Shown here one piece after another: positions 21,668 to 33,043 of a DNA stretch of 64,000 bases. How positions within the stretch are numbered: the first letter of the stretch is position 1; every line of letters starts with the position of its first letter. Under the pieces are notes generated by a model, which made no database searches, was not told the DNA's origin, and worked only from the letters and a program-made list of their open reading frames with translations. Location: assembly GCF_000219625.1 (NCBI RefSeq), contig NC_018208.1, forward strand, positions 992,001-1,056,000. The letters are read 5' to 3'. Both the position numbers and the translations under genes were made by a program. This DNA is from Zymoseptoria tritici IPO323 (taxonomy: Eukaryota; Ascomycota; Dothideomycetes; Mycosphaerellales; Mycosphaerellaceae).

Positions 21668-22820
21668 CCACCCTTGTACAGACAGCTTCCGGCACCATTC
21701 ACTCGCACCACCCACGACGAGAACGAAATTCAATCGATCTGTCATCTTCTCCATCTTCCGGGCTCTAATGTGTGTGTCGCGATGACTTTCAAAAATTGTT
21801 CACCTCCGTTCCTGCAACGCCCAGAATCCGACCATGGAGAATGAGGATCTTGACCTCGCCGTCGCGAGCCAGCTTGACAGAGTCGGATGAGGCAGGACTC
21901 TGACCACGCCCAACAGCTGGAACGAAATCAATCGATCGAATGCCATCTCCATCTACTGAACATCTTCACCGCCATATTTGATACTTTCAAGATGCCTTCA
22001 GCTCGGTCCCTGCAACGGTTCGAAGCAGACTAGCCAGACCTCGCCGTCGCAAGTTGGCAGCACAGTCAGATGAGACAGGACTCTCACGACCGATAGCAAG
22101 AACGAATTCCATCGAGTCCTCATGCTCTCCAATCTCCAAGCTTCTCTGACTGAGTGTCGCCAATCACAAGACTTCCTCCGCCCCTGTTGCTGCAACGGTG
22201 AAAATCCGACCGTGTAGATGCGCCGTCGCAAAGCTGAACTTTCAGTCAGACAGACCAGGACTCTCACCACGACCAACAGCAAAAGCCAAGTCAATCGATC
22301 CATTGCCATCTCCACCTCTTGCACGTCTTCAGCTTTGAATTTATTGCTTTCAAGATCTCTTCATCTCTATTCCCGCAACGGTCCAAAGCTGACGGTACAG
22401 ACCTCGCCGTCGCAAAGCTTGAAGCCAGCTGAAGCAGGACACACCTCAGGACACTCATCACGACCATCAGCTACAGGACTTAGCCCGATCGACTCATCAT
22501 CGACTCCATCTCCCAAAACGTCTTCAGCCTTCCGTCAACATTTCTCAAAATCCTTTGATCTCTTTCCCCACAACGATCAGAAGCCAACGAAGCAGACCTC
22601 ACCGTCGCAAAGCCAAACACCAGACCTCCAGACGAGGCAGCATTTTCCCACTTCACAGCAATTTGAATCAATACCTTACCGCAGCGCACGAGTCTATCAG
22701 CCTTTCTTCATTCAGCTATGAGCCTCATAGTCTCAACATTCCTTCGAGTCTCTTAACGGAACGGCAGGAATCCAATACCGGATCGCGCACGCAATTCCCA
22801 GTCTCATCGTCACAAGCCTA
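21668..22820. repeat. Degenerate tandem repeat, period about 180-195 bp, roughly six copies
   Basis: A motif related to ACCTCGCCGTCGC recurs at 21853, 22038, 22218, 22401 and 22596 (spacings 185, 180, 183, 195), with weaker ends at about 21668 and 22798. Around each motif the same order of blocks appears: an AATCGATCnATnnCATCTCCATC-like block, CTTTCAAGAT-like text, TGCAACGnTnnnAAnCnGACnnnnCAGACCTCGCC, then CAGGACTCTCACnACGACCnnCAGC. Copies differ by substitutions and small indels. No frame stays open through all copies, although the last two share a frame (QTSPSQS twice). I read this as an old tandem array or decayed repeated gene segment. It is not RIP-like, since CA and TG are retained. Confidence 0.7.
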
Positions 22821-24468
22821 GCCGGCCGGGGTCCGTTCCAGCAGCACACATGAAACCCACGACGATGAGTGGCATACGTTCGCACCTTAATCAACACTAA
22901 TGCATTCTGTCGTCAACTCAAGGGCGATCGAGGACCCGCTCGAATAGAATCTCATATTACTGGACGCGATGCGACCGCCAAAGCTTTTCCCTGCCCCAAC
23001 TCTATCGATGCTCTCCGTTTCGTCACCCACATTCCCCACTCTAGTCCTATCGATCGTGAAGGATGTGTTCAGCACGTCGAAATGAGAGCGGTACAGCTGA
23101 ACCAAAACATATTCGTGACCGCGACGCCAGTCACGCACGCCATCACATCCACGGTGACGACGCATGCCCCATCGAAGAGAGAACACGTTGAATGTAACGG
23201 TACAAGGATCTCTCAAAGACGAAGCACGGAGATTTCAGCCTCTTCTTACTCCAGCCTTCGATGTATACAACCAACAGTCATACATAGCACGTCACAAGAT
23301 GAATCATCACGAGACGAGAACAGAAGGCGATTAAGAGATTGGAATCTTGTCATTCAGGACAATCCAGCAGCTCTAGTCCGTAATCTAGCTACCAGCTCAT
23401 CCCTCACAGCCTCTCTCAAAGTCCAAAAAAAAGTTCTTTTCTGGTATTTCATTCCACCAGGTCCCGTTCCTTGTTCGTACTTGTCCGATCGATCGTTGAT
23501 CCAATCGATTTTGATACGAAGAAGGATTGGGGGTTCCCAGCTCTGATCTTGCCCGCTTTCATCTCATCTCTTCTCTTCAGTCTCTTCCGATGCTCAGACC
23601 ACTGCGAGGGCGGATGGGCAAAGAACGTGTCTCAAGATAAGGGAAAGGTGGAAGTGGGGATCAACGTTTTCTTGTATCCGTGTCAGACGACCGTCTTGAT
23701 GTCTTGGTGCGCGGTAGGCGGGTCATGTAGGATGCTTGTCGGTTTTGTGCGAGTGTAGGTCGAACTCTCCTCTCGTCATGATCAGGAAAGGAGCCTCGTG
23801 TATCGCTGATTGTCGGGGGAATGTGCTGTGCGTCTTGGAGGGCGACAAGGCGCAGATGAGTAATTGGGGCAAGTAAAAGTATTCTCAGTGAGGTCGGCTG
23901 AGAAATGACCAGTCTCGTAGTCTCGTCGTCATAATGGCGACTCGGTGTGTATCTCGAGTGGGATCCGTCGAGAAAGAAGGTGTAAGTATGTGGTGTGGTC
24001 GTCGAGTAGTGTGGATAGTGAAGACCCCTTGAAGAGTCCACAGCACGCAATCGCAGTGGCGTCTCTTCTCACTATTCAGAAGCAGACGCGCGGCGAAGTG
24101 CATAGCCAGAAGCGACAGCAAAGTGTCGCAGAGCAAAGAGCCAGCTCAAAAGGGAAAGCAATCCGGCCAGTCAATCCCGTCTACACCAGGTACCGTATGA
24201 AAAGTCCCCGGAGCAATCGTCAGTCATGCCGTAAGTTGCAGGAAACGCCAGGCCCATCAGTCAGCGCGCCGGCCAGACCGCCCATAAAAACAGGCTTCTT
24301 CTATCCCATCGTCCATCATCGTCATGTCAGACCCTTGCTGACAGAGCGGACAAACCGAGAGAGCAAAAGAAGCAAAACGCCGGGTCCAGAAAACAAAAGC
24401 AAAGAACGCCACTCATACTTCTACAGATCTGCGCGCGCTAGATCGGTATCGATGCAAGCTAGAGGTTG
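22821..24468. other. Gene-free stretch between the repeat array and dhh1
   Basis: 1.65 kb. A 225-codon frame (22869-23546, +) begins at GTG and matches nothing. The last few hundred bases are presumably the 3' untranslated region of dhh1. No RNA gene is seen. Confidence 0.4.
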
Positions 24469-26094
24469 TTATGCCTGAGCCGCAGGCGGACCGGCGGGCG
24501 GCATCTGCTGATTCGGTCGGGCTGGGTATTGTCCGCCTTGTCGCTGTTGTTGTTGGCCTTGGAAGCCGTTCTGACCATTTTGAGCACCGTTCTGAGGATA
24601 TTGCTGATCGTTGCGAGGACCACCTCGGCCACGACCTTGTCCTTGTCCTTGGAAGCCGCCTCCGCGACCTTGAAATCCGCCACCGCCTCGCCCACCACGG
24701 TAGCCGCCGGAAGTGCGGTTGGCAGGGTCTTGAAGATCGGAACCATTGCCTTGCTGACGGCCAGCCTGCTGAGACTGGGGTTGCTGAGGAGCAGTGTTGA
24801 TCGGCCGAGGAATGTTCTCGGGAGAGTCGTAGACGTAAAGGCTCTTGTCAATGGATGGAGGAATTGGCTGGATCTCAGTTCCGAGCTCCTGCTCAATGCG
24901 ATAGAGGTTGAAACGGTCGTCCCAGTTGATCAAGTTGATGGCCAGACCCAAGTGCCCGAAACGTCCTGATCGACCGATACGGTGGAGGTAGGTCTCGGCA
25001 TTCTTGGGGAAATCGAAGTTGATGACGACGTTCACAGCTTGGATATCGATACCACGGGTGAGGAGATCGGAGCAGACAAGGTTGCGCATGGCACCGTTGC
25101 GGAAGTCGTGGAAAACGCGGTTTCGGTGCTGTTGCAGCATTTTGGCGTGGGAGTAGAAACATGAGTAGCCGAGTTCGGTGATCTTCTTAGCCAGCAGCTC
25201 CACACGCGTGGTGCTGTTGCAAAAGATGATGGATTGGTTGATGTTCAGTCGGCTGAAGAGGGTGTTGAGGCAGTGAACCTTCTGCTTCTCCTCGACAAAG
25301 GCGTAGTACTGAGTGATACCGCGGAGGGTCAGCTCGTCCATAAGGTTGATTTCGTGTGGGTCATTCATGTGTCGGTCCTTGAACTCCTTCACCACAACTG
25401 GGAAGGTCGCAGAGAACAACATGACCTGGCGGTCTTTCGGGTGGAATTTGAGCAGCTGCTCGATCGTGACAGTGAATTCGGGCGACAGAAGCTTGTCCGC
25501 TTCATCCATGACAAAGGTCTTTGCTTCAGAAAGATCGGCGACACCTTTTCCAGCCAGATCGAGAATACGACCAGGGGTGCCGACAATGATGTGAACAGTC
25601 TCAGCCAATCGCATGATATCATCACGGAGACCAGTTCCTCCCGTCGTGACCATTACATTGATTCCAAGGTGCTTGCCGAGAGTCTTGCATACTTGCGAGG
25701 TTTGCAGTGCCAACTCTCGTGTGGGTACAAGGAGAAGCGCCTGTACCTTGTCCAATTTCGGGTTGATGCGTTCAAGTGTAGGGATAACAAAGGCTGCTGT
25801 CTTTCCAGTACCGTTCTTGGCACGTGCGAGAATGTCGCGGCCTGATAGCGCAACGGGAATGGTCTCTTCTTGAATGGGCGAAGGCTTCTCAAATCCAGCC
25901 TCGAAAATGCCCATCAATAACTCTCTCTTCAAGTAAAATTCCTCAAACTCCAATCCCTTTGTCGCAGTGACATCCTCCGTCTGATGTCTGCCATCTTTTG
26001 CGGGTGCTTTCAGTCCTGCTTTCCAGTCCCCACCGGCGGGTGATGAATCGTTGAGACTCGTTGTTTCGAGCTTACTCGCGAGCTCGGCAGCCAT
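24469..26094 (-). CDS. dhh1: DEAD-box RNA helicase Dhh1 (DDX6 family)
   Basis: A single exon of 541 residues. Dhh1 is a cytoplasmic ATP-dependent RNA helicase of P-bodies that promotes decapping and represses translation. All helicase motifs are visible: a Q-motif context FEKPSPIQ (69-75), AKNGTGKT (92-99), PTRELA (124-129), TPGRIL (173-178), DEAD (197-200), SAT (228-230) and HRIGRSGR (371-378). The core is nearly identical in layout to yeast Dhh1 (506 residues). The C-terminal tail from about 430 is Gln/Gly/Arg-rich with RGG-like repeats ([18 protein letters not shown]), a phase-separation-prone region usual for this protein. The ATG at 26094 gives the conserved N terminus. The neighbour on the right is divergent, with 664 bp between starts. 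Confidence 0.95.
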   Translation of the reverse strand: MAAELASKLETTSLNDSSPAGGDWKAGLKAPAKDGRHQTEDVTATKGLEFEEFYLKRELLMGIFEAGFEKPSPIQEETIPVALSGRDILARAKNGTGKTAAFVIPTLERINPKLDKVQALLLVPTRELALQTSQVCKTLGKHLGINVMVTTGGTGLRDDIMRLAETVHIIVGTPGRILDLAGKGVADLSEAKTFVMDEADKLLSPEFTVTIEQLLKFHPKDRQVMLFSATFPVVVKEFKDRHMNDPHEINLMDELTLRGITQYYAFVEEKQKVHCLNTLFSRLNINQSIIFCNSTTRVELLAKKITELGYSCFYSHAKMLQQHRNRVFHDFRNGAMRNLVCSDLLTRGIDIQAVNVVINFDFPKNAETYLHRIGRSGRFGHLGLAINLINWDDRFNLYRIEQELGTEIQPIPPSIDKSLYVYDSPENIPRPINTAPQQPQSQQAGRQQGNGSDLQDPANRTSGGYRGGRGGGGFQGRGGGFQGQGQGRGRGGPRNDQQYPQNGAQNGQNGFQGQQQQRQGGQYPARPNQQMPPAGPPAAQA

Positions 26095-26758
26095 TGTGTG
26101 TCTTTATGGGAGGGTCGTTGTTTTTGAGTGCACTCCGTGGTGCTATGGTGGGCGGATGGTTTCAGGTCCGAGTGGTGAGCGACCGAATGTTTGTGGTCCA
26201 CTCAGCTGCGCGAGAGTGTGAAAGAATCTTTTCGCGACAGGACTCGTTGATCGAGGGAGAACCGCTGACGAGGTTGTAGATGAGGAGGCTGTCCGCGCGC
26301 AAAGATATCGAAGTGACGCACGTGAGCGATGGTCAAGCTGTTGTTCGGAAATGTAGGTGAGGTTTGTTTTGAGCTTCAAGTTGAGGAGCAGCGGTGATGT
26401 CGTTCGAGCGATCTGAAGCGCGATATCTTGTTCTGCGGGTCGACGATATTCGAGGGAGTCCGCGAGCGATGGTAAGGTAGTGGTGGGAGTGGTTTGTCTT
26501 GGTGAGAGGATTGCTTTGAGACAGAGAGCGCCAATGGTGGAGTTGACGGTCGTGCCTGCCGCTGATCCTGCCTAAGGCACCAACTCACTCTACGCGCGAC
26601 ACCAAGTGCGACAACATCGAAGCACTCGAAATCATTGGACGAACATTCGATTGATACTGGTGCGACGTGGAGCATCACCCTTGCTTAATGTTTATGGATC
26701 ACTCTGCCATTTTGTAAATCGATGTTCTTCCCTTCCGTTTCTTCTCGAATCCATCATC
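26095..26758. promoter_or_regulatory. Divergent promoter region of dhh1 and the rhomboid gene
   Basis: 664 bp between the two start codons. No specific binding site could be identified with confidence. Confidence 0.4.
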
Positions 26759-27845
26759 ATGTACGCCTGCTCGACCTGTCCGTGAGCACAGCATATCTAA
26801 CCTCATCATTCCAGGGAGCGTCTCACCAGACTTTGCTTGAGGAGGACGACTTTCTCTCCTCTTAGGTCGCGCCTCTTCTCCTCCTCAAGGGCGTCAGCAC
26901 CAAGAAGGTCGAGAACCATGGCAGACGGAGCGTTCTTCTCGCAGACCGCCACCTGGCTGGGCAAGCCCGACACCTATGGAACAACTCGGCGGTTCATGTA
27001 CTCAATGCCTTCCGCAAACCCCAAGCCGGTCATGCGGATCGTCTTCGGATTGATTGGTGTCAACGCCGCCGTGTTCGGCGCGTGGCATTATGCCATCGCT
27101 TACAGAGACCACAGGCTTCTCCGGACGATGAACGCGCACTTCAAGCTTTCGGAGACCAATCTCAAGGAAGGGCGATATCATACGCTCATCACCAGTGCAT
27201 TCTCGCATACGGATTTTCGTCACATCCTCTTCAACATGGTAAGAGACTTCAGTGAACGGTCTGCGTGGCAGCGACTGATCACCAGCATGTTTAGTTTGGT
27301 CTCTACACATTCGGCTCCATCATCAGCAGGGTCCCTGGCGTCGGTGGTGAGTTGTCAGACCTCCTGTACAGTACAGCGCTGGATGTACTGATCGCGTTTC
27401 AGGCCTTCATATCATGGGCATCGTACTTGGAAGTGCATTCGCAGGTTCCGCGGCAACGGTCTATCAAAAGTCCAAAACGCAACCTCGAATCTCAAGAGAC
27501 CGCTGGCTCAACAGTTCAAGGACTGCAGTCATACGCCACACGTGGGAGGCACTTGGGGCCAGCGGCTCGGTCATGGGTCTCGCAGCTGCAGCGACTTGTC
27601 TCAGCCCGTTCAATAAGATGGTGGTATTGCCAATCCCGATCCCAATGCCTCTATGGGTTTTGATGATTGCATACGTGGGATTGGACACATACTACATGGA
27701 CTCTGGCAGCAAGACCAGCTCGGGTAACATTGTCGGCCATACAGCCCATTTGGGAGGCTTTGCATTCGGCTTTCTCTACTACCTGTTCCAGCTTAGGAAC
27801 CGCGGCGGTTTGTGGAGCATTGTGCGGTCCCGATCACGGAGGTAG
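26759..27845 (+). CDS. Rhomboid-family intramembrane serine protease, probably mitochondrial
   Basis: Four exons, join(26759..26760, 26815..27238, 27295..27346, 27403..27845), give 306 residues. The first exon contributes only the AT of the start codon; the G comes after a 54-bp intron (GTACGC...CTAAC...CCAG). The resulting N terminus, MERLTRLCLRRTTFSPLRSR, is rich in Arg and Ser without acidic runs, fitting a mitochondrial presequence. Rhomboid features follow: several hydrophobic spans, HTDFRHILFNM near the end of exon 2, the nucleophile Ser213 in GASGSVMG, and the catalytic His275 in HTAHLGG. Mitochondrial rhomboids (Pcp1/PARL) process inner-membrane proteins such as the dynamin Mgm1. If the split start is wrong, translation could begin at the in-frame MADGAFF methionine (26918), losing the presequence. 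Confidence 0.85.
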
Positions 27846-28082
27846 AGCTGGGTAGAATGTACGGTAATGGACTGATCATGCTGCGGTTCGTGAGGGTAGG
27901 CGACCAGTCTATCGCGCCTCCTCGAGAAGGAGTCTCTCAACGAAGCAAGAGCTTAGCACCCGAAATGGCATTCACGACCCTTTCGAGCCTCGATCGGCTC
28001 TGGACTGATCTCGATTCCACTCACTCACACCATCCTGAGCTTGCACCCAGAGTCCTGAGACAAAGCTTCGGCCGGAGTCACC
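27846..28082. other. Short intergenic region
   Basis: 237 bp between two rightward genes; no feature seen. Confidence 0.4.
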
Positions 28083-29601
28083 ATGAAGCTCGCACTGCTT
28101 TTGCTGCACGTCGCAACAGCACTTGCAAAAGGCCGGAACCAGCTCTTGTGCAGCAATGTCACTCCACCCACATCTTTCGCGAAATGGATCTCGCCATTCA
28201 GCAACATAGCGTCCGCCTTCGTCCACGACATCCCGATCAGCCACTGCAACAATATCTTTGGCAAGCATTCTGCAGAGGCCGCTGAGTGTCGCCAACACCA
28301 GTGTCCGACCAAGTACGATCGTGCTCAGTTTAGTAGCATCGAGATCGCGAGCTGGCCACAATATGCCAACATCTCGGACGTCGGAGACAGCATCACCACG
28401 CTAGTACAAGGCTACGCTTTCGCAACACCAGAATGTGGATCCCTCCCCATCAAACGACGAGCTGCGCTTGGTCGCCTTCTACGAATGACTGGCTACAACA
28501 TTTCCTGGACTCCCGATGCCATGATGCCGCGAGAATACGTGTCCTGGGCCGTCAACGGTGCTCAACCCATCGTGACCGTCGACGACACCTCCACCGCACT
28601 CGACATCTCCACTGGAACCTACGGCCACTTCGAGACCTTCCACACTCACCACCTTACCTTGCAATATCCAAATACCAGCCACATTCTCTCCAGACCCATC
28701 ACCTTCAACCTAGCCGGCTGTCACGAAGCCAACATCTCCATCCCGACCACAGTCGAAACCCTCGTCGTCCCACCCATCGGTCTGACCATCATCTCCGACA
28801 TCGACGACATCCTCCGCGTTTCCGAAATCTGGGACCCCAAACAAGCCTTTCTGGACCTCTTCACCCGACCCTACCAGCCGTGGCTCGACCTTCCCTCCGT
28901 CTTCGCTTCCTGGAAAGCCGCCGTGCCCGACGCACATTTCCACTACACCTCCGACGTACCCGAGCTAAGCAGCGCCTTCTACGCCAACGGCACACTCGCG
29001 CAGTAAGCCTCACCGTCACCCGCCACCTCTCACCTCCACTAACACCACCCTCAGCTATCCCTTCGGATCCTTCGACTTCCGCCCAACAGTCTTCACCTCC
29101 TACTCCCAAGTCTCCACGCCCCGCTACCACAACATCCGGCGCCAACTCGAAACCTTCCCATCTCGAAACTTCGTGCTTCTGGGAGATACGTCCACCTCCT
29201 CCACCCTCTCCGCTTACGTCCGACTCGCCCACGAGTTCCCCGAGCAAATCCAATGCATCATCGTGCGGGACGTCTCGGCCACTGAGCCGGCGAACTGGAT
29301 CGTGCCGACTCTTGCTCCGTTGAGGCGGTTGAAGGGGAAGTTTTTGATTTATGCGGTGCCGGCGGAGTTGAGAAATGTCACGGATGTTCTGGGGCGGTTG
29401 GCAGGGAGGGATGGGAGGGGCGTGGGATGTGGTGGGCTGGAAACGGATACGGGACTGAAGGGATATGGAGCTGTGGAAGCTTGGGTTAGGACGGGGTGGG
29501 GTGTGGTGAGTGCGTATACGCAGTGTTGGTTGTTGGGGAGTGTCAGGCCGCATGTGGGGTGTCGGTTTGATCGGAGGGTGGAGCTGGGGAGGGAGGGTTG
29601 A
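28083..29601 (+). CDS. Secreted App1-like (DUF2183) protein
   Basis: Two exons, join(28083..29002, 29055..29601), give 488 residues; the intron is 52 bp. The protein starts with a signal peptide (MKLALLLLHVATALAKG). The DUF2183 domain begins near residue 230: IISDIDDILRVSEIW, then the conserved PYQPWLDLPSVFASWK, and after the intron YPFGSFDFRP and SRNFVLLGDTSTS. Yeast App1 of this family is an actin-patch phosphatidate phosphatase with a DxDxT motif. Here the motif is D239-I-D241-D-I243, so the Thr is replaced by Ile. From memory, secreted fungal members of the family often have this DIDDIL form. The protein is therefore a secreted relative whose phosphatase activity is uncertain. Several N-glycosylation sequons are present in the N-terminal half. 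Confidence 0.8.
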
Positions 29602-31072
29602 CGCCGAAAAGAGCATTCGAGTAATGCATTGTGGTTGGCCTGGTGTGTGAGAGCTTGCGAGCCGTCTTGCAGACGTTCGATTGCAGACGATGCGTGGAGT
29701 TTTGCACTTGCCAGTATCGGTTCAGAGTACACCCTTCGCTATCGCCTTGTCGTATTATGAGATTCCGCAGACCTGTTCAACAAGCATGAGCGTCACCGTC
29801 GTGTACCTATCGTGGGGCCATTTGATATTTTCTGCACAAAGCTTTCGTGCATCGATCGTGGATCAAGAACAGATGCAGACTTGCTTTTGAAGTCTTCACA
29901 CCAGAAGTCGAGTTCAACTTGACTTTTGACTCGGAACTTCCACCACACACCGCAAACAGTACCAAGATGAAGCCAGAGATATTCAAAACACACAAGAAAC
30001 ATACAAGATGTTTTTCATTAAAATCATCGACCATTCAAGAGTTGCGATGACTAGGGTTAGGGTTTGGGTTGTTGGAGAGGATGCCAAGATTCACATGCTA
30101 GATCCTGTGTGGCCGCCAGTCACCCCAGCACGCCCTGATGGCATATTCGAGAGATTGAAATGCCTGAAAAGGCGCAGGATCTATCGCACCGACTCGCCTA
30201 AGCATGAGAGATGTCCATGTTCTTTCTCACGGCTATCATGGACATTCAAGCAAGTGAGAGCATACTGTCCGTGCTGCGACTAGCCAGGAGACGATCGATG
30301 TGCAGAGGTCTTGGGTGTATAGTAGCAACTGCAGGCCATCCACCAGCACTCCGTTGCTGCCTCAGTTTCGAATCCAGGCGGGAGCATAAGACCTTGTAGG
30401 AGAAGCATACGCAGAAGAGACGAGTGTGGTGGTGTGAGGCAGACGATTGGATGCGATTCATTGTCGCCGAAAGACCCTGAAGCGGCCTGTGGAGCGTCAG
30501 GAGCAATAAATTGATTCAGGCCGTGTCTTCGCTTTGTTGTGCTCGGCAAGGGGATGACTATCTCTAGACTTGCTCGCTCTTCTCCCAATGTCCAACTTCT
30601 GCATCATCACCCGTAGCACAATAGCACTTTGATGTGCTAGTCTTGCTCGTTCTCCGACCGGATATTGCATCTCATATTCCGGATAAACTCCTGATTCCCG
30701 CAGCCTTCCCGTGCCTCCCCGCCCGAGCCGCCGGGTAGCAGCCCTACCAAAACCGGCGGAAAGTCTGCTAGCACACGCCTATTGGAGAGCTCTGCCATAT
30801 TGTCAGCACGCGAGAGAGAGACACAGATCATCCTTCACCCTCTTCGATCCCTTCTCTCTCCCCATGTGCAGTTGGTTCACCCAACCTCACCGTCCACTTC
30901 ACCCTCTCGGCGAATACCTTTGAGGACAGCCGGTCTGCAGGTCCCTTCGTTGTTGCAATTCCCATTGTGCGACCCAACGCTCATTGTTCATCCGCCCTCG
31001 AAAGCTGCGACCCCTCCCCCATCTTCAGCAGCACTTCTTCCGCCAGACTTACCTCCCCACCCTTCGACGACG
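29602..31072. other. Intergenic, includes leader of vts1
   Basis: 1471 bp. It holds a short telomere-like stretch near 30050 (listed separately) and a CT-rich leader at about 30820-31070 before vts1. No gene is seen. Confidence 0.45.
30052..30068 (+). repeat. Short interstitial telomere-like motif
   Basis: The sequence TAGGGTTAGGGTTTGGG holds two exact TTAGGG-type units and a third degenerate one. TTAGGG is the telomere repeat of most filamentous ascomycetes. It is very short and may be chance. Confidence 0.35.
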
Positions 31073-33043
31073 ATGTCTAATATCATCGGCAACCGCAACA
31101 GCACTCCCGAGGCTTCGAGGTCTTCCATCTCCTCGCTGGGCTCTTCCCTTCGACCACCTACCGCCTCCCGCACCATGGCGTCTGGACACCACCTGCGTGC
31201 TTCCGCCGACATGGGTGCCTACTCTGCCACGTCTCCTCTCGACCGCCGCGGCATACGCCCTGCTTCCGAGGTCTACTACGATCAATTCTCACAAGGTCCC
31301 GGCGGCTCCAACGCAGAAGAGGTGGCAGAACGTGCGGCACAGCAATGGATTGCGGACATTGATCAATACGAGACTACACTCGAGGACATGGCTGCGGCCA
31401 CTCTCGATCAGGACTTTAAGGACGAACTGAGCGCGATTGAGCAGTGGTTCCGCGTGTTGAGTGAGCCGGAGAGGACTGCCGCGTTGTATGCTCTCCTTCA
31501 GCAGACCACGCAGGTGCAGATTCGCTTCTTCATCCAGGTGCTGCAGCAGATGGCCAAGACCAACCCAATGTCTGGAGTGCTCTCACCCGCCGCGTTCGGC
31601 GAGAAGGATCCTCTGTCATCGAGAATGAACGACGCTATGAACAAGTTGAACGTCGAGGGCTCGCGTGCCTCGTTCGGATTCCCGGGTGGAAAGCCACCGC
31701 CGTCGCCCGGTGCTAAGCGCATGTCTGGTCTCGACCCGAGCACGATTAAGAGCATGTTTCCAGATGCTGCTCTCGCGATCGAGGATCAAAAGGCGGAATT
31801 TCAGAAGACCACGGGCAGCGCACCGAAGTCGAATAGGAATAGTGCGGTCGGTGACCGGTCTTCGCAGTACATGCCTACCATCTCACAACCCGAGGAGGAG
31901 AGCAAGAGGAATGGAGTCTCGAACATCCCGTCAGGACCATGGAGGAGCACAAGTGGAGCGAACACAGAGAACCAGCCACCAATTGGTCGGCCAAAGTCCT
32001 CTCACGCTCAGCAACCACCGACTCCAATGGGACAGTTTGGTGCTGCTCCTCCGCTTTCTGCCGGCCTTCGCGCACCTCGTCCATTTTCACTATCCAGTGG
32101 CAACAACGACATTCAAAGCCAGTCGATTCATGCTCCACAAGACAACTCAGCCATGGCCGCTCTCTCACCGTACCCGCCCGGTGCCAGCTGGGCGTCCATG
32201 ACCAACACTCCCATGGTGTCCAACTTCAGCCAACAGCAAAGCGGACAACAAGCAGACATGGTCGCCAACGCCACCGCCATGAAACTCGCCGCTCTCTCCA
32301 CAGTCAATAACCGCCTCCAACTCGACGATCCACGCAAGTTCCGCCGCACACGCTCGCAAGAAGGCCAAAACCAGTCCATGCCCATGTCACCCGGCATGCC
32401 CTCCAACATCCTCATGACAAATGAACTCGGCCAGGTTCTCAGCCCACAACAAGCCGCTGCTCTCCAACAGCATCAGATCGCCGCTCTTCAAGCCCGTCGT
32501 TCTCGGCCCAACTCCCCTGGTATCGCTATCACCGGCCCACCCGGCTCGCAACCCAACATGGGCATGCACATCCCACAATCGAACGGTTACCTCGCCGCCT
32601 ACGACGGCAACATGGCCGCGCTGAACAATGGCCTGCAAGCCATGAGCATGGCTCAATACGGTGTCGGTGGAGGTTTCGGCAACGACATGTACCTCTCCGA
32701 CGGCGGCATGCACGAGCGTGGCCGTTCGCCGCGTGGTCGGAGAGGCAGCTCCAAGCCGCCAGAGGACCCGACGGACTTGGCGCTGTTGAACGACATCCCG
32801 AACTGGTTGCGGACGTTGAGGTTGCACAAGTATACGGAGCAGCTGAAGGATATGAGGTGGCAGGATTTGGTAGCGTTGGATGAGGCGGGATTGGAGGCAA
32901 AGGGCGTTGCCGCGAAGGGCGCGAGGACCAAGTTGTTGAAGGTATGTTTGTCCTGGCGTGATGATCGTTGATGGGTGGAATGCTGACGTTGATGATAGGT
33001 GTTTGAGCAAGTCCGTGAGGCTCAGGCAGACGGCCGCCTTTGA
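31073..33043 (+). CDS. vts1: Vts1/Smaug-type SAM-domain RNA-binding protein
   Basis: Two exons, join(31073..32941, 32999..33043), give 637 residues; the intron is 57 bp and the last exon encodes [14 protein letters not shown]. Vts1 binds stem-loop Smaug recognition elements in mRNAs and recruits the Ccr4-Not deadenylase. The C-terminal SAM domain spans about 570-630: [20 protein letters not shown], then [29 protein letters not shown] text completed by the second exon. A conserved N-terminal element, [20 protein letters not shown] followed by [20 protein letters not shown] (about 80-145), is the second hallmark of fungal Vts1. The middle is Gln/Pro/Ser-rich and disordered. The frame is open upstream to 30782, but only with a TTG start; the ATG at 31073 is the first methionine. 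Confidence 0.92.

Noticed and set aside
22869..23546. A 225-codon plus-strand frame after the tandem repeat
   Set aside because: It begins at GTG and has no recognisable domain; composition is noise-like.
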